DNA of 64,000 nt from Acidobacteriota bacterium (GTDB lineage: Bacteria > Acidobacteriota > Vicinamibacteria > Vicinamibacterales > UBA2999). The translations under genes and the position numbers were made by a program. Of this stretch, positions 24,100 through 33,532 are shown in pieces. Under the pieces are notes generated by a model that saw only the letters and a list, made by a program, of their open reading frames with translations, was not told the origin of the DNA and did no database searches. The stretch lies in assembly GCA_018000455.1 (NCBI GenBank), contig JAGNJW010000002.1, positions 248,001-312,000 of the forward strand, given 5' to 3'. Within the stretch, counting starts at the first letter, position 1, and each line of letters starts with the position of its first letter.

Positions 24100-26250
24100 T
24101 CATCTCCAGAGGTAGTAGCCGAGGATCACGACGACGCCCACGAGCGTGGAAGCCGCGTAACTGCGCACCGATCCGGTCTGGAACAGACGCAGCACCGCGC
24201 TCACCCCGGCCACGAGGCAGCCGGTCACGTTCACGGCGCCGTCGATGATCCGGGCGTCGGCCACCTTCCAGAGGCCTTCGGTCGAAGCCGTCTTGATGGG
24301 ATGGACGATCGCCGCGTCGTAGATCTCGTCGACGTAGTACTTGTTGAGCAGCAACGTGTGGAGGCCAGGGAACTGCGTGGCCAGAGACGCCGGAATGTGC
24401 GGATTCTTGAGCCACAGGAATGCGGCCAGACCGATCCCGAGCAGGGCGATGAGCGACGAGACGCCCATCAGCAGCAGTTCGAGCGCGGTCTGGTCTTCCG
24501 CCCCGGCCAGGCCGTGCTCGCCGCCGGCCGGCGCTTCCTGCAATTCGGCCGCCTGGGCCGAGGCTGGCAGCGCCCGCTCCGCTGCTGTCTGCGCCGACGA
24601 CGCCAGCGCCGGGGCGGCATCGCCCGGCGCGCACTCGGCCAGCGTCATGCCGGCGGGTGCGCCGGGCAGCGCGACCGGGACGTTGCACGCGGCCAGCGCC
24701 GTCGAAGTGGCAGCAAACGACGGCTTCAGCCATTCGCCGAGCGTGTTGTGGCCGCCGAGGGCATGCGGGACGCCGATGTAGCCGGCGAACACCGAGCCGA
24801 CGGCGAGCACGACGAGTGCCAGCGCCATGGCCGGCGGCGCGTCGTGCAGACCCGCGTGGCCATGGGCGGCGTGGTCGTCATGACCGTGGCCGCCATTCCC
24901 GGCGGCGGCCGGCGCCATCCGGCGCTCGCCGTGGAACGTCAGGAACACCAGCCGGAACATGTAGGTGGCCGTGAGCAGGGACGTCACCGCCCCGATGACC
25001 CACAGCACCTGATGGCCATGCGCGAAGGTCTCGAACAGGATCTCGTCCTTGGAGAAGAAACCCGACAGGAACGGCACGCCGGCAATCGCGATCGAGGCGA
25101 CGAGGAACGTCCAGTAGGTGATCGGCAGGCCCTTCTTCAGGCCGCCCATGTGGCGGATGTCCTGCTCACCGTGCAGGGCGTGGATGACGGCGCCGGAACC
25201 AAGGAACAGGCAGGCCTTGAAGAAGGCGTGCGTGTAGAGGTGGAAGATGCCGGCGCCGAAGGCCCCAACGCCCATCGCCAGGAACATGTAGCCGAGCTGC
25301 GACACCGTCGAATAGGCGAGCACCCGCTTGATATCGTTCTGCACGAGGCCGATGGTGCCGGCAAAGAGCGCAGTCGCGGCGCCGACAGCCGCCACGACGC
25401 CGAGGGTAATCGGCGCATGCTCGAACAGCACCGCGTTCCTGCCGATCATGTAGACGCCGGCGGTGACCATCGTCGCCGCGTGGATGAGCGCCGACACCGG
25501 CGTCGGGCCCTCCATCGCGTCCGGCAGCCAGGTATAAAGCGGAATCTGTGCGGACTTGCCGGTGGCGCCCACGAAGAGCAGCAGCGTGATGAGGCTCAGC
25601 GTGCCGAAGGCCGCCTCCGGTGCCATGGCCGTGACCTTGGCGGCGATGATCTGGAAGTCGAGCGAGCCGAAGGTCACGAGTGCCAGCAGCGAGCCGATGA
25701 TGAAAGCGTAGTCGCCAACCCGGTTGACGATGAACGCCTTCTTGCTGGCGTCGCCCGCCGCCTTCTTCACGTAGTAGAAGCCGATGAGCAGATACGAGCA
25801 CAGGCCCACCCCTTCCCAGCCGACGAACATCACGAGGAAGTTCGAGCCGAGCACCAGCAGCAGCATGAAGAACACGAACAGGTTCAGGTAGGAGAAGAAC
25901 CGCGCGAACTCGCTGTCGGTCTCGTCGCTCATGTAGGCCGTCGAGTAGATGTGGATGAGCGAGCCGATGCCGGTGATGACGAGGACCATGACCGCCGACA
26001 GCGGGTCGAGGCGGAAGCTCAAGTCGAGCGTGAAGTCGCCCGACGTGATCCAGGTGAAGAGCGTCTGGTTGATTTCCCGGCTGCCCTCCGGCAGGCCGGC
26101 CAGCGCCATCACCTGCGTCACGGCGATGGCGAAGGCAGCGACCATGACTGCCGAGGCCAGGCCGCCGGACATCGCCCGGGGCAGGCGGCGGCCGAGGCTG
26201 GCGTTGACCAGGAAGCCGAGGAACGGAAGGAGCGGGATCAGCGCGAGCAC
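24100..26250 (-). CDS. nuoL: NADH-quinone oxidoreductase subunit L
   Basis: Distal antiporter-like subunit of complex I, with the long lateral helix. The 716-residue protein carries RLDPLSAVMVLVITGIGSLIH, SAQIPLYTWLPDAMEGPTPV and KRVLAYSTVSQLGYM. It is longer than many NuoL proteins (about 610-650), owing partly to a His-rich cytoplasmic or periplasmic loop (GHGHDDHAAHGHAGLHD) and an Ala-rich insertion before the lateral helix. The start is GTG. Confidence 0.96.
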   Translation of the reverse strand: MLALIPLLPFLGFLVNASLGRRLPRAMSGGLASAVMVAAFAIAVTQVMALAGLPEGSREINQTLFTWITSGDFTLDLSFRLDPLSAVMVLVITGIGSLIHIYSTAYMSDETDSEFARFFSYLNLFVFFMLLLVLGSNFLVMFVGWEGVGLCSYLLIGFYYVKKAAGDASKKAFIVNRVGDYAFIIGSLLALVTFGSLDFQIIAAKVTAMAPEAAFGTLSLITLLLFVGATGKSAQIPLYTWLPDAMEGPTPVSALIHAATMVTAGVYMIGRNAVLFEHAPITLGVVAAVGAATALFAGTIGLVQNDIKRVLAYSTVSQLGYMFLAMGVGAFGAGIFHLYTHAFFKACLFLGSGAVIHALHGEQDIRHMGGLKKGLPITYWTFLVASIAIAGVPFLSGFFSKDEILFETFAHGHQVLWVIGAVTSLLTATYMFRLVFLTFHGERRMAPAAAGNGGHGHDDHAAHGHAGLHDAPPAMALALVVLAVGSVFAGYIGVPHALGGHNTLGEWLKPSFAATSTALAACNVPVALPGAPAGMTLAECAPGDAAPALASSAQTAAERALPASAQAAELQEAPAGGEHGLAGAEDQTALELLLMGVSSLIALLGIGLAAFLWLKNPHIPASLATQFPGLHTLLLNKYYVDEIYDAAIVHPIKTASTEGLWKVADARIIDGAVNVTGCLVAGVSAVLRLFQTGSVRSYAASTLVGVVVILGYYLWR

Positions 26251-26254
26251 GGCG

Positions 26255-26557
26255 TCACCACTTGAGGTTCGTGAAGGCCTCGGGACTGAGCGATTCCCGA
26301 TGGCGGAAGAGCGCGATGACGATCGCCAGGCCGACGGCGGCTTCCGCGGCGGCCACCGTCATGACGAAGAAGGTGATGATCTGGCCGTCGACGGTGCCGA
26401 ACTGGCGGCCGAAGGCGACAAACGACAGGTTCACGGCGTTCAGCATCACCTCGATCGAGAGCAGCACGGTGATGATGTTTCTCCGCAGGAAGACGCCGGC
26501 CGTGCCGATGGCGAACAGGAGGCCCGACAGCACGAGGTAGTGGGTGATGGAAACCAT
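26255..26557 (-). CDS. nuoK: NADH-quinone oxidoreductase subunit K
   Basis: A 100-residue, three-helix membrane subunit of complex I that links to the antiporter modules. The conserved glutamates lie in the helices as expected ([13 protein letters not shown] and [15 protein letters not shown]). It lies 4 bases from nuoL and 3 bases from nuoJ, in standard order. Confidence 0.96.
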   Translation of the reverse strand: MVSITHYLVLSGLLFAIGTAGVFLRRNIITVLLSIEVMLNAVNLSFVAFGRQFGTVDGQIITFFVMTVAAAEAAVGLAIVIALFRHRESLSPEAFTNLKW

Positions 26558-26560
26558 GGT

Positions 26561-27085
26561 CTAGTTCCCCTTCCTGCCGGCCAGCACGACCGCGCCGACC
26601 ATCGCCGCGATGATGAGGATGGACGTCACTTCGAAGGCGAACATGTAGTCGGTGAAGAGCACGCGGCCGAGCAGCCGCACACTCGAGGCAGCCGGCTGCT
26701 GGTCGCCGATGCCGCCGCTGCCGGCGATGCGCGTCATCGCCCAGACGAGCTGCCCGAGCAGCACGATGGCCAGCAGGCCGCCAAGGCGCGTCGGGCCCGG
26801 GCGGTAGTAGGGATGCGAGCGGTCCCACTCGGCGCCGTCCTCGCGCGAGGCGTTGAGCAGCATGACCGTGAAGAGGAACAGCACCAGGATGGCGCCGGCG
26901 TAGATGATGATTTGCACGACGGCCACGAACGGCGCATCGAGCAGCACGTAGAGGCCCGAGAGCCCACAGAACGAGCCCACGATCGCCATCACGCTGTAGA
27001 CGGGGTTGCGCTGCCCGATGACGAGCAGCGCCCCGCCAACGGTGATGGCGGCGAAGGCGTAGAAGAGGATCAGATCAAAGGCCAA
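26561..27085 (-). CDS. nuoJ: NADH-quinone oxidoreductase subunit J
   Basis: A 174-residue membrane subunit of complex I with five predicted helices, including the conserved IYAGAILVLFLFTVML segment. It starts with TTG (27083-27085), overlapping the last 11 bases of nuoH, which replaces the usual intervening nuoI. The C-terminus ends VVLAGRKGN. Confidence 0.94.
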   Translation of the reverse strand: MAFDLILFYAFAAITVGGALLVIGQRNPVYSVMAIVGSFCGLSGLYVLLDAPFVAVVQIIIYAGAILVLFLFTVMLLNASREDGAEWDRSHPYYRPGPTRLGGLLAIVLLGQLVWAMTRIAGSGGIGDQQPAASSVRLLGRVLFTDYMFAFEVTSILIIAAMVGAVVLAGRKGN

Positions 27086-28175
27086 AGGCGATCACCCCCG
27101 CGGCCACGGCCAGCAGATTGATTGTGGCCACCGGCAGCAGCACTTTCCAGCCGAGCGCCATCAGCTGGTCGTAGCGCACGCGCGGCAGCGTCCAACGCAA
27201 CCAGAGATAGATGAAGAGCAGCACGGCCAGCTTGACCAGGAACCAGATCCAGCCGTAGGCCGGTCCGATGAACGGACCATGCCAGCCGCCGAGGAAGAGG
27301 TTCACCGCCACCGCCGAGATGGTGACCATGTTGATGTACTCGGCCATGAAGAACATGGCAAAGCGCATCGAGCTGTACTCCGTGTGGTAGCCGGCCACCA
27401 GCTCCTGTTCGGCTTCCGGGAAGTCGAACGGCGCGCGGTTGGTTTCGGCCACGCCGGCGATCGCGAACAGCAGGAACGCGATCAGGCCAAACGGGAACAT
27501 CGCAAAGACGTTCCAGCGCGGAATGATGTCGGGGATGTCGATCGACGGCAGCGCGAGGTAGGCGAAGTAGCCGGCCTGGGCGTCGACGATCTCGCGGAAC
27601 GACATCGAGCCGGCCAGCAGGATCACCGTGGCGAGCGCCATGCCCATGGCCAGTTCGTAGCTGATCATCTGCGCCGAGCTGCGCAGTCCGCCGAGCAGCG
27701 AATACTTGGAGTTGCTGGCCCAGCCGGCGAGCACGATGCCGTAGATGCCGAGCGAGGTCACGGCGAACACGACCAGCACGCCGATGTTGATGTCGGCAAT
27801 CTGCAGGGCGATGGGCTCGTCGAGCCAGCCGAAGAACGTCGTGGTCGCGCCGAAGGGCACCGGCGCGAAGGCGATTAGGCAGGTCGCCACCGAGATGATC
27901 GGGGCCAGCGAGAACAGGATGGCGTCGGCCGACTTGGGCCGCAGCTCCTCCTTGAAGATGAGCTTGACGACGTCGGCGATCGGCTGCAGCATGCCGCTCG
28001 GCCCGACCAGCGTGGGGCCATAGCGCTGCTGCATCCAGGCAGAGACCTTGCGCTCGAAGTAGACCATCACCGCCGCCGAAATCTGCAGCGCGAGGAACAC
28101 GACGCCGACGATGGCCGCATAGGCCACCCACCAGTTGTTGGGCGGCCGGGACAGGGACGAAAGGAAGTCGAGCAT
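27075..28175 (-). CDS. nuoH: NADH-quinone oxidoreductase subunit H
   Basis: Membrane subunit forming the quinone site with NuoB and NuoD. The 366-residue protein has eight or nine helices and motifs YFERKVSAWMQQRYGP, ELRPKSAD, AETNRAPFDFPEAEQELVAG and YHTEYSSMRFAMFF. ATG 28175 is used because the upstream open frame runs into the nuoEF spacer. Unusually, it directly follows nuoEF (25-base gap) and directly precedes nuoJ: nuoG and nuoI are absent from their normal positions. Confidence 0.95.
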   Translation of the reverse strand: MLDFLSSLSRPPNNWWVAYAAIVGVVFLALQISAAVMVYFERKVSAWMQQRYGPTLVGPSGMLQPIADVVKLIFKEELRPKSADAILFSLAPIISVATCLIAFAPVPFGATTTFFGWLDEPIALQIADINIGVLVVFAVTSLGIYGIVLAGWASNSKYSLLGGLRSSAQMISYELAMGMALATVILLAGSMSFREIVDAQAGYFAYLALPSIDIPDIIPRWNVFAMFPFGLIAFLLFAIAGVAETNRAPFDFPEAEQELVAGYHTEYSSMRFAMFFMAEYINMVTISAVAVNLFLGGWHGPFIGPAYGWIWFLVKLAVLLFIYLWLRWTLPRVRYDQLMALGWKVLLPVATINLLAVAAGVIAFGL

Positions 28176-28200
28176 ATGCGTAAGTGCCTCGGCTCCAGCG

Positions 28201-30159
28201 CTAGTGGTGCGCGCCGGCCGGCTGGCTGGCGCGGTAGTCGGCCGAGGCGGGCTTTTCACCGCGCGCGTAGACCTCGTACTCGTTCTTGAACAGTTTGATC
28301 GTCGTCAGCACCGGGGTCGCCGCCGCATCGCCGAACGCGCACAGCGTCTTGCCGTTGATCTGATTGGCGACGCTGTGCAACAGGGTGATGTCCTTGGGCG
28401 AGCCCTGGCCGTGCAACATCCGGTGCAGCAGACGGTACAACCAGTCGGTGCCCTCGCGGCACGGCGTGCACTTGCCACACGACTCGTGACGGTAGAAGTG
28501 CAGCAGGTTCTCGGCCAGCCACACCATGTCGACTGTCTCGTCGAGCACCATGATGGCCGCCGAGCCGAGCAGCGACCCGGCGCGCTGCACGTCGTCGAAG
28601 CTGGCGGGGATGTCGATCTGGTCGGGCAGCAGGATCGGCACCGACGAACCGCCGGGAATGACGGCCTTCATCGTGTGGCCGTCGCGCACACCGCCGGCGT
28701 AGTCGTCGATGAGCTCCCTGAGCGATACCTTCATCGGCGCCTCGAACACACCTGGCCGCTTGACGTGGCCGCTCACGCAGAACAGCTTCGGCCCGCCGTT
28801 CTTCTCGGGCCCGAGCGCGGCAAACCATTCGGCGCCGCGGGTCATGACGAGCGGCGCGTTGCACAGGGTCTCGACGTTGTTGACCGCCGTCGGGCAGCCC
28901 CACAACCCCGCCACGGCTGGGAACGGCGGCTTGAAGCGCGGTTGCGCGCGCTTGCCTTCGAGCGAGTCGAGCAGCGCCGTTTCTTCACCGGCCTCGTAGG
29001 CGCCGGCGCCGCGATGCAGGTAGACCTCGCAGTCCCAGCCGCTGCCCAGGATGTTCTTCCCGAGATAGCCGGCCGCGCGGGCGTCGTCGATGGCCTTCTG
29101 CATGGCCGGGAACAGATGATAGAACTCGCCGCGGATGTAGACGTAGGCGGCGTGCGAACCGATGGCGTGGCAGCCGATGAGGCAGCCCTCCACGAGCAGA
29201 TGGGGGTTGCGCTCCATCAGCAGGTGGTCCTTGAAGGTGCCCGGTTCGCTCTCGTCAGCGTTGCAGACGATGTATTTGGGATTCGGCGACTTCTTGTCGA
29301 CGAACTGCCACTTGAGCCCGGTCGGGAAGCCGGCGCCGCCTCTGCCACGCAGGCCCGAGGCCTTCACCTGTTCGATCACCTGGTCGGGCGTCATCGCCAG
29401 CGCCTTCTTCAGCCCCTGGTAACCGTCCTGGTGCTGCAGGTAGTGTTCGAGCGTGTTGCCGCCCCGCGTGAACGCGTACTTGGTGAGCACGGGCTCATAG
29501 CCGTTGACCGACGGCGGCTGCACCGGCACGGTGGTCTTCCCCGCCGCGTCGCTGCGCGTCTCGACGTCGAGGTGGCAGCCCGAGAGCGCCTTGATGCCGT
29601 CCTTGCGCATGCCATCGAGCAGTGCCGGCACGTCGTCTGGCTGGAGGCACTCGTGCCAGTGCAGGTTGTTCACCATCACCACCGGCGCCTTGTCGCAGGC
29701 GCCGAGGCACTCCATCTGCTGCACGGTGAACATGCCCGACGGGTCGGTCTCGCCGGCCTTGACGCCGAGGACCTGCTCCAGGCGCTCGATGACCCGTTCG
29801 GCGCCAGCCAGCGCGCACGACAGCGTCGTGCACACCTGCAGGACGTAGGTGCCGACCGGACTACGGTGGAACATCACGTAGTAGCTGACGACGTCCTCGA
29901 CGTCGGCCGTCGTGATGCCGACGACTTCGGCCACGTGCCGGGCGACGTTGGCGGTGATGTAGCCCTGCTGGTCTTGCGCGAGGTAGAGCGCGTAGAGCAC
30001 CGACGACCGCCGGTGCTCGGGCGGATACATCGCCGCCAAGCGTTCGAACTCGGCGCGCCGCTCGGCGGTGAAGGCGAAATCCGGTCCCTCCGGCAGCGTC
30101 TGGCGCTCCGAGCGATGCCAGCGCTCGGTGCCGTAGGGCATCGCGGGATGGAAACTCAT
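28201..30159 (-). CDS. nuoEF: Fused NADH-quinone oxidoreductase subunits E and F
   Basis: A single 652-residue protein combining the two NADH-module subunits. The NuoE part (about residues 30-195) has the [2Fe-2S] ligands CTTLSC (Cys110, Cys115) and CLGAC (Cys151, Cys155). After a linker of about 30 residues the NuoF part carries GLRGRGGAGFPTG (269-281, NADH/FMN site), CNADESEPGTFKD and the N3 [4Fe-4S] motif SCGKCTPCREG (Cys561, Cys564, Cys567). The start is in an ATGA overlap with nuoD. The frame is continuous, so this is a genuine fusion rather than two genes, unless the read carries an error. Confidence 0.95.
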   Translation of the reverse strand: MSFHPAMPYGTERWHRSERQTLPEGPDFAFTAERRAEFERLAAMYPPEHRRSSVLYALYLAQDQQGYITANVARHVAEVVGITTADVEDVVSYYVMFHRSPVGTYVLQVCTTLSCALAGAERVIERLEQVLGVKAGETDPSGMFTVQQMECLGACDKAPVVMVNNLHWHECLQPDDVPALLDGMRKDGIKALSGCHLDVETRSDAAGKTTVPVQPPSVNGYEPVLTKYAFTRGGNTLEHYLQHQDGYQGLKKALAMTPDQVIEQVKASGLRGRGGAGFPTGLKWQFVDKKSPNPKYIVCNADESEPGTFKDHLLMERNPHLLVEGCLIGCHAIGSHAAYVYIRGEFYHLFPAMQKAIDDARAAGYLGKNILGSGWDCEVYLHRGAGAYEAGEETALLDSLEGKRAQPRFKPPFPAVAGLWGCPTAVNNVETLCNAPLVMTRGAEWFAALGPEKNGGPKLFCVSGHVKRPGVFEAPMKVSLRELIDDYAGGVRDGHTMKAVIPGGSSVPILLPDQIDIPASFDDVQRAGSLLGSAAIMVLDETVDMVWLAENLLHFYRHESCGKCTPCREGTDWLYRLLHRMLHGQGSPKDITLLHSVANQINGKTLCAFGDAAATPVLTTIKLFKNEYEVYARGEKPASADYRASQPAGAHH

Positions 30160-31337
30160 CGATCCACGTCTCCCATGACCACGTCGAGCGAGCCGATGAC
30201 GGCGACGACGTCTGCGATCATGCCGCCGACGACGAACTTGTGCAGCGCCTGACAGGCCATCAACCCCGGCGACCGCATGTGCACCCGCGACGGCCGGTTG
30301 GTGCCATCGGAGGCCACGTAGCACCCGTGCTCGCCGCGCGGACCCTCAACCGGCACGTAGGCCTCGCCGGCCGGCACGTTGAACCCCTGCGAGTAGATCA
30401 GGAAGTGTTGAATCAGCGCTTCCATCTCGGTGTAGACCTCGTCCTTCGGGGGCGGTGCCACCTTGCGATCGGCCACCTGCCACTCGCCCACCGGCTCGAT
30501 ACGGTCGAGCGCCTGGCGGACGATCTTGATGCTCTCGCGCATCTCGGCCACCCGCGTGATGTAGCGGTCGTAGACGTCGCCGTTGCTGGCGCCGATGACG
30601 TCGAACTTGTAGTTCTCGTAGCCCGAGTAGGGGAAGGCGCGGCGCACGTCGTAGTCGCCGCCGGCGGCGCGCGCGACCGGCCCGAACAGTCCGTACTGGT
30701 AGCAGTCGGCCAGCGTGATGGTGCCGACGCCGCGCGTCCGATCCAGCCAGATCGGGTTCTTCGTGAGCATGGTCTCGTATTCGTCGAGCTTGCCCGGGAG
30801 CCGCTCGACGAATTCCGCCACCGCTTCCTTGAAGCCGCGCGGCAGATCGTCGCGCAGGCCGCCGACACGGATGTAGCTCGGGAAGAAGCGGAACCCGGCC
30901 ATCATCTCGTTCAGGTTCATCAGGATCTCGCGCTCACGGAAGGTGTAGAGCATCACCGTGATGGCGCCGATCTCCATGCCGTGAGTGCCGAACCACACGA
31001 GGTGACTGCTGAGGCGCTGCAGCTCCGCGATGAGCACGCGGATGTCCTTGACGCGCTGCGGCACGTCCATCCCGAGCAGCTTCTCGACCGAGAGGCAGAA
31101 GGCCAGGCTGTTCGACTGCGCGCCCAGGTAGTCCATGCGCTCGACGAGCGGGATGACCTGCTGCCACTTCTTCTGCTCGGCGGTCTTCTCGATGCCGGTG
31201 TGCAGGTAACCGATGGTGGGCGACACGGAGACGACCGTCTCGCCGTCGAGCTCGAGCACGAGCCGCAGCACGCCGTGCGTGCTGGGGTGCTGGGGCCCCA
31301 TGTTGACGGTCATCGTTTCGGTGCGAACTGCAGCCAT
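30156..31337 (-). CDS. nuoD: NADH-quinone oxidoreductase subunit D
   Basis: The 49-kDa-type subunit, which lines the quinone cavity with NuoB. The 393-residue protein has NMGPQHPSTHGVLRLVLELDG, PTIGYLHTGIEK, the QSNSLAFCLSVEKLLG segment and the C-terminal VVIGSLDVVMGDVDR. It is separated from nuoC by the gmhA gene, which lies 2 bases upstream of its start. Confidence 0.96.
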   Translation of the reverse strand: MAAVRTETMTVNMGPQHPSTHGVLRLVLELDGETVVSVSPTIGYLHTGIEKTAEQKKWQQVIPLVERMDYLGAQSNSLAFCLSVEKLLGMDVPQRVKDIRVLIAELQRLSSHLVWFGTHGMEIGAITVMLYTFREREILMNLNEMMAGFRFFPSYIRVGGLRDDLPRGFKEAVAEFVERLPGKLDEYETMLTKNPIWLDRTRGVGTITLADCYQYGLFGPVARAAGGDYDVRRAFPYSGYENYKFDVIGASNGDVYDRYITRVAEMRESIKIVRQALDRIEPVGEWQVADRKVAPPPKDEVYTEMEALIQHFLIYSQGFNVPAGEAYVPVEGPRGEHGCYVASDGTNRPSRVHMRSPGLMACQALHKFVVGGMIADVVAVIGSLDVVMGDVDR

Positions 31338-31339
31338 CC

Positions 31340-31933
31340 TCAGCCTTCCACTTCCCTGTCGACGAAGGCACAGAGCAGGTGCAGCACCGTCACGTGCGCT
31401 TCCTGCACCCGCGCCGTCACCGCCTCCGGGACGTTCACGTGCACCTCGGCGAGCCGGCCCGCCGCGCCGCCGTCGTTTCCCGTGAGCGCGAGCGTCCGCA
31501 GCCCCCGGACTCTTGCCGCCTCGAGCCCGGCGACGACGTTCGGCGAGTTGCCGCTCGTCGTGATGCCGATCGCCAGATCTCCGGCCCGTCCGAGCGCGTC
31601 GATCTGACGCGCGAAGACCGCCTCGAACCCGTAGTCGTTCGCCACCGCCGTCAAAACGCTCGGGTCGGTCGTGAGCGCCACGGCCGGGAATCCCCGCCGG
31701 CGGCGCTCGAACCGTCCCACAAGTTCCGCCACCAGATGCTGAGCATCGGCCGCACTGCCGCCATTGCCGAACACCAGCACCTGGCCTCCCGCGCCCAGTA
31801 CCTGCACGATCGCCTCACCGGCCCGGACCATCGCCTCGACCGCCGGACCGTCTGCCAGCGCCTGGTGCAGCCGCGCGCTCGTCTGGAACGTCTCGACCAC
31901 GAGCGCCCGCCGCGCCGTCTCGCCTGAGGTCAT
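31340..31933 (-). CDS. gmhA: Phosphoheptose isomerase (SIS domain, GmhA/DiaA type)
   Basis: Predicted to convert sedoheptulose 7-phosphate to D-glycero-D-manno-heptose 7-phosphate, the first step of ADP-heptose synthesis. The 197-residue SIS protein has VFGNGGSAADAQHLVAELVGRF (residues 54-75), ALTTDPSVLTAVANDYGF and GITTSGNSPNV, as in GmhA; the DnaA-binding homologue DiaA cannot be excluded. It sits, co-directional and with 2-3 base gaps, between nuoC and nuoD inside the complex I operon. The following pathway enzyme, RfaE1, is at 15289-16290. Confidence 0.85.
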   Translation of the reverse strand: MTSGETARRALVVETFQTSARLHQALADGPAVEAMVRAGEAIVQVLGAGGQVLVFGNGGSAADAQHLVAELVGRFERRRRGFPAVALTTDPSVLTAVANDYGFEAVFARQIDALGRAGDLAIGITTSGNSPNVVAGLEAARVRGLRTLALTGNDGGAAGRLAEVHVNVPEAVTARVQEAHVTVLHLLCAFVDREVEG

Positions 31934-31936
31934 CGC

Positions 31937-32497
31937 TTACTTCGGACGCGTCCGCGTGTAGCGATCGCGCTCCATGCTGGCCCGGAACTCCTCGGCGGTG
32001 ATCTGCAGGGGCATGTAGGCCTGGGCGTCCTTGCGGACCTGCACCGGGTAGTCCTTCCGCAGCGGATGGCCGACCCAGTCCTCCGTCATCATGAGGCGCC
32101 TGAGATCGGCGTGCCCCTCGAACACGATGCCGAACAGGTCGTAGACCTCCCGTTCGCACCATCCGGCCCCCTCCCATACCGGCGTGACCGACGCGATCGG
32201 CTCGTCGAGCCCGAGCTGCACCTTGAGGCGCAGCCGCGTGCGGCGATGCGGTGAGACCAGGTGGTACACGACGTCGAAGCGCGGCGTGCGGCTGGGATGA
32301 TGGTCGACCGCCGTGACGTTCGAGAAGGCGAGGAACTCCAGGCCGGGCGTGTCACGCAAGGCCTGGCACACCGCGCGGATGTGCGTCGCCGACACCCACA
32401 GCGCCGGCGTGACGTCGCTGTCGGCCGAGGGACTCGGCGACAACTCGACGCCGGGCACGAGGGCCGCGAGCTGGTCGATGAGGGGCTGCACGTCCAT
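31937..32497 (-). CDS. nuoC: NADH-quinone oxidoreductase subunit C
   Basis: The 30-kDa-type peripheral subunit of complex I. The 186-residue protein contains the signature CEREVYDLFGIVFEGHADLR and GHPLRKDYPVQ. The ATG at 32497 lies two bases after the nuoB stop. It is a separate gene, not the NuoCD fusion of some bacteria, and gmhA follows it. Confidence 0.95.
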   Translation of the reverse strand: MDVQPLIDQLAALVPGVELSPSPSADSDVTPALWVSATHIRAVCQALRDTPGLEFLAFSNVTAVDHHPSRTPRFDVVYHLVSPHRRTRLRLKVQLGLDEPIASVTPVWEGAGWCEREVYDLFGIVFEGHADLRRLMMTEDWVGHPLRKDYPVQVRKDAQAYMPLQITAEEFRASMERDRYTRTRPK

Positions 32498-32499
32498 GG

Positions 32500-32979
32500 T
32501 TACGACGCCCGCAGCCTGGTGGCGTCGATCTTCTTCTGCAGCATCACGATGCCGTAGAGCACGGATTCCGGCCGCGGCGGGCAGCCCGGGATGTAGACGT
32601 CGATCGGCACCACCTGGTCGGAGCCCTGGACGATCGCGTAGTTGTCGAACACGCCGCCGCACGACGCGCATGCGCCCATCGAGATCACCCACTTGGGCTC
32701 GGGCATCTGGTCGTAGATGCGGCGCAGGGCCGGCGCCATCTTGCGCGACAGCCGGCCGGCGATGATCATGAGGTCCGACTGCCGCGGCGAGCCGCGAAAG
32801 ACCTCGGCCCCGAAGCGCGCGATGTCGTAGCGGCTGCAGCTCATCGCCATCATCTCGATGGCGCAGCAGGCCAGGCCGAACGTCACCGGCCAGATGGCCG
32901 AGCGCCGGCTCCACGTCACGACCTTTTCGAGTGTGGTCGTGAGTACCGGGATCTCCGGAAGATCAGTTTCCAGTCCCAT
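32500..32979 (-). CDS. nuoB: NADH-quinone oxidoreductase subunit B
   Basis: Carries the terminal N2 [4Fe-4S] cluster of complex I. The 159-residue protein shows all ligand sites: [10 protein letters not shown] (Cys38, Cys39), GACASCGG (Cys104) and PGCPPRPE (Cys133). The ATG at 32979 is inside the last 17 bases of nuoA, so translation is coupled. Confidence 0.96.
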   Translation of the reverse strand: MGLETDLPEIPVLTTTLEKVVTWSRRSAIWPVTFGLACCAIEMMAMSCSRYDIARFGAEVFRGSPRQSDLMIIAGRLSRKMAPALRRIYDQMPEPKWVISMGACASCGGVFDNYAIVQGSDQVVPIDVYIPGCPPRPESVLYGIVMLQKKIDATRLRAS

Positions 32980-33397
32980 AGTTGTATCTCTTGACCACGG
33001 CCGGACCCGGCTTGGGTGGGCGCACGTAGGCGGGGTCGGACTCCGGGCCCCAGTCGAGGACACCCTTGCGCCAGATGTAGATGAACGCCACGGCGAGGAT
33101 GCTGAAGAAGACGGCGATTTGCACGAAGCCGGGCCAGCCGAGGTCGCGCAGCGCCATCGCCCACGGCCCCAGGAAGGCGATCTCGATGTCGAACAGCAGG
33201 AAGATCATGGCGATCAGGTAGAACTTGACCGACTGACGTTCACGCGCATCGCCCACCGGGGGCATGCCGCACTCGTACGCCGCTTCTTTTTCGGGTGTAG
33301 GATGCCGCGGGCCCGCGAAGTAGGACAGGGCCACGTTGACGGCCCCGAAGCCCACGGCGAGCGCGACCATGATGGCGAGACCGCCCCAGCCTTCCAT
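32963..33397 (-). CDS. nuoA: NADH-quinone oxidoreductase subunit A
   Basis: A three-helix membrane subunit of complex I. The 144-residue protein has the conserved loop AAYECGMPP and [19 protein letters not shown]. The ATG at 33397 gives the usual length and has a purine-rich ribosome site (GAGAGAA) upstream; an upstream extension reads through intergenic sequence. It is the first gene of the nuo operon. Confidence 0.94.
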   Translation of the reverse strand: MEGWGGLAIMVALAVGFGAVNVALSYFAGPRHPTPEKEAAYECGMPPVGDARERQSVKFYLIAMIFLLFDIEIAFLGPWAMALRDLGWPGFVQIAVFFSILAVAFIYIWRKGVLDWGPESDPAYVRPPKPGPAVVKRYNYGTGN

Positions 33398-33467
33398 AAT
33401 TCTCTCGTTCCTGAGACCCGGGCGCGCCCACGCGCCGCTTGTGAAGGATTTCGCAAGAGCCGCGTAG

Positions 33468-33497
33468 ATGGTAGTCAACCACACTGGGCACAGTCAA
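33468..33497 (-). promoter_or_regulatory. Candidate promoter of the nuo operon
   Basis: Minus-strand TTGACT (33492-33497), an 18-base spacer and TACCAT (33468-33473) predict a transcript start near 33461, about 64 bases before the nuoA ATG. No other convincing promoter is seen across the nuoA-to-nuoN run. Confidence 0.5.
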
Positions 33498-33532
33498 ACG
33501 CCCTACCCACGATTACTGGTGGCCTCAGCATC

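Noticed and set aside
23923-26265. A 780-codon open frame antisense to nuoL/nuoM
   Set aside because: It overlaps clear NuoL and NuoM, has no recognisable domains and is rich in His, Arg, Gln and Gly as an antisense by-product.
28135-30252. A 705-codon open frame antisense to nuoEF
   Set aside because: NuoEF has intact cofactor motifs in the other direction; the antisense peptide shows no family pattern.
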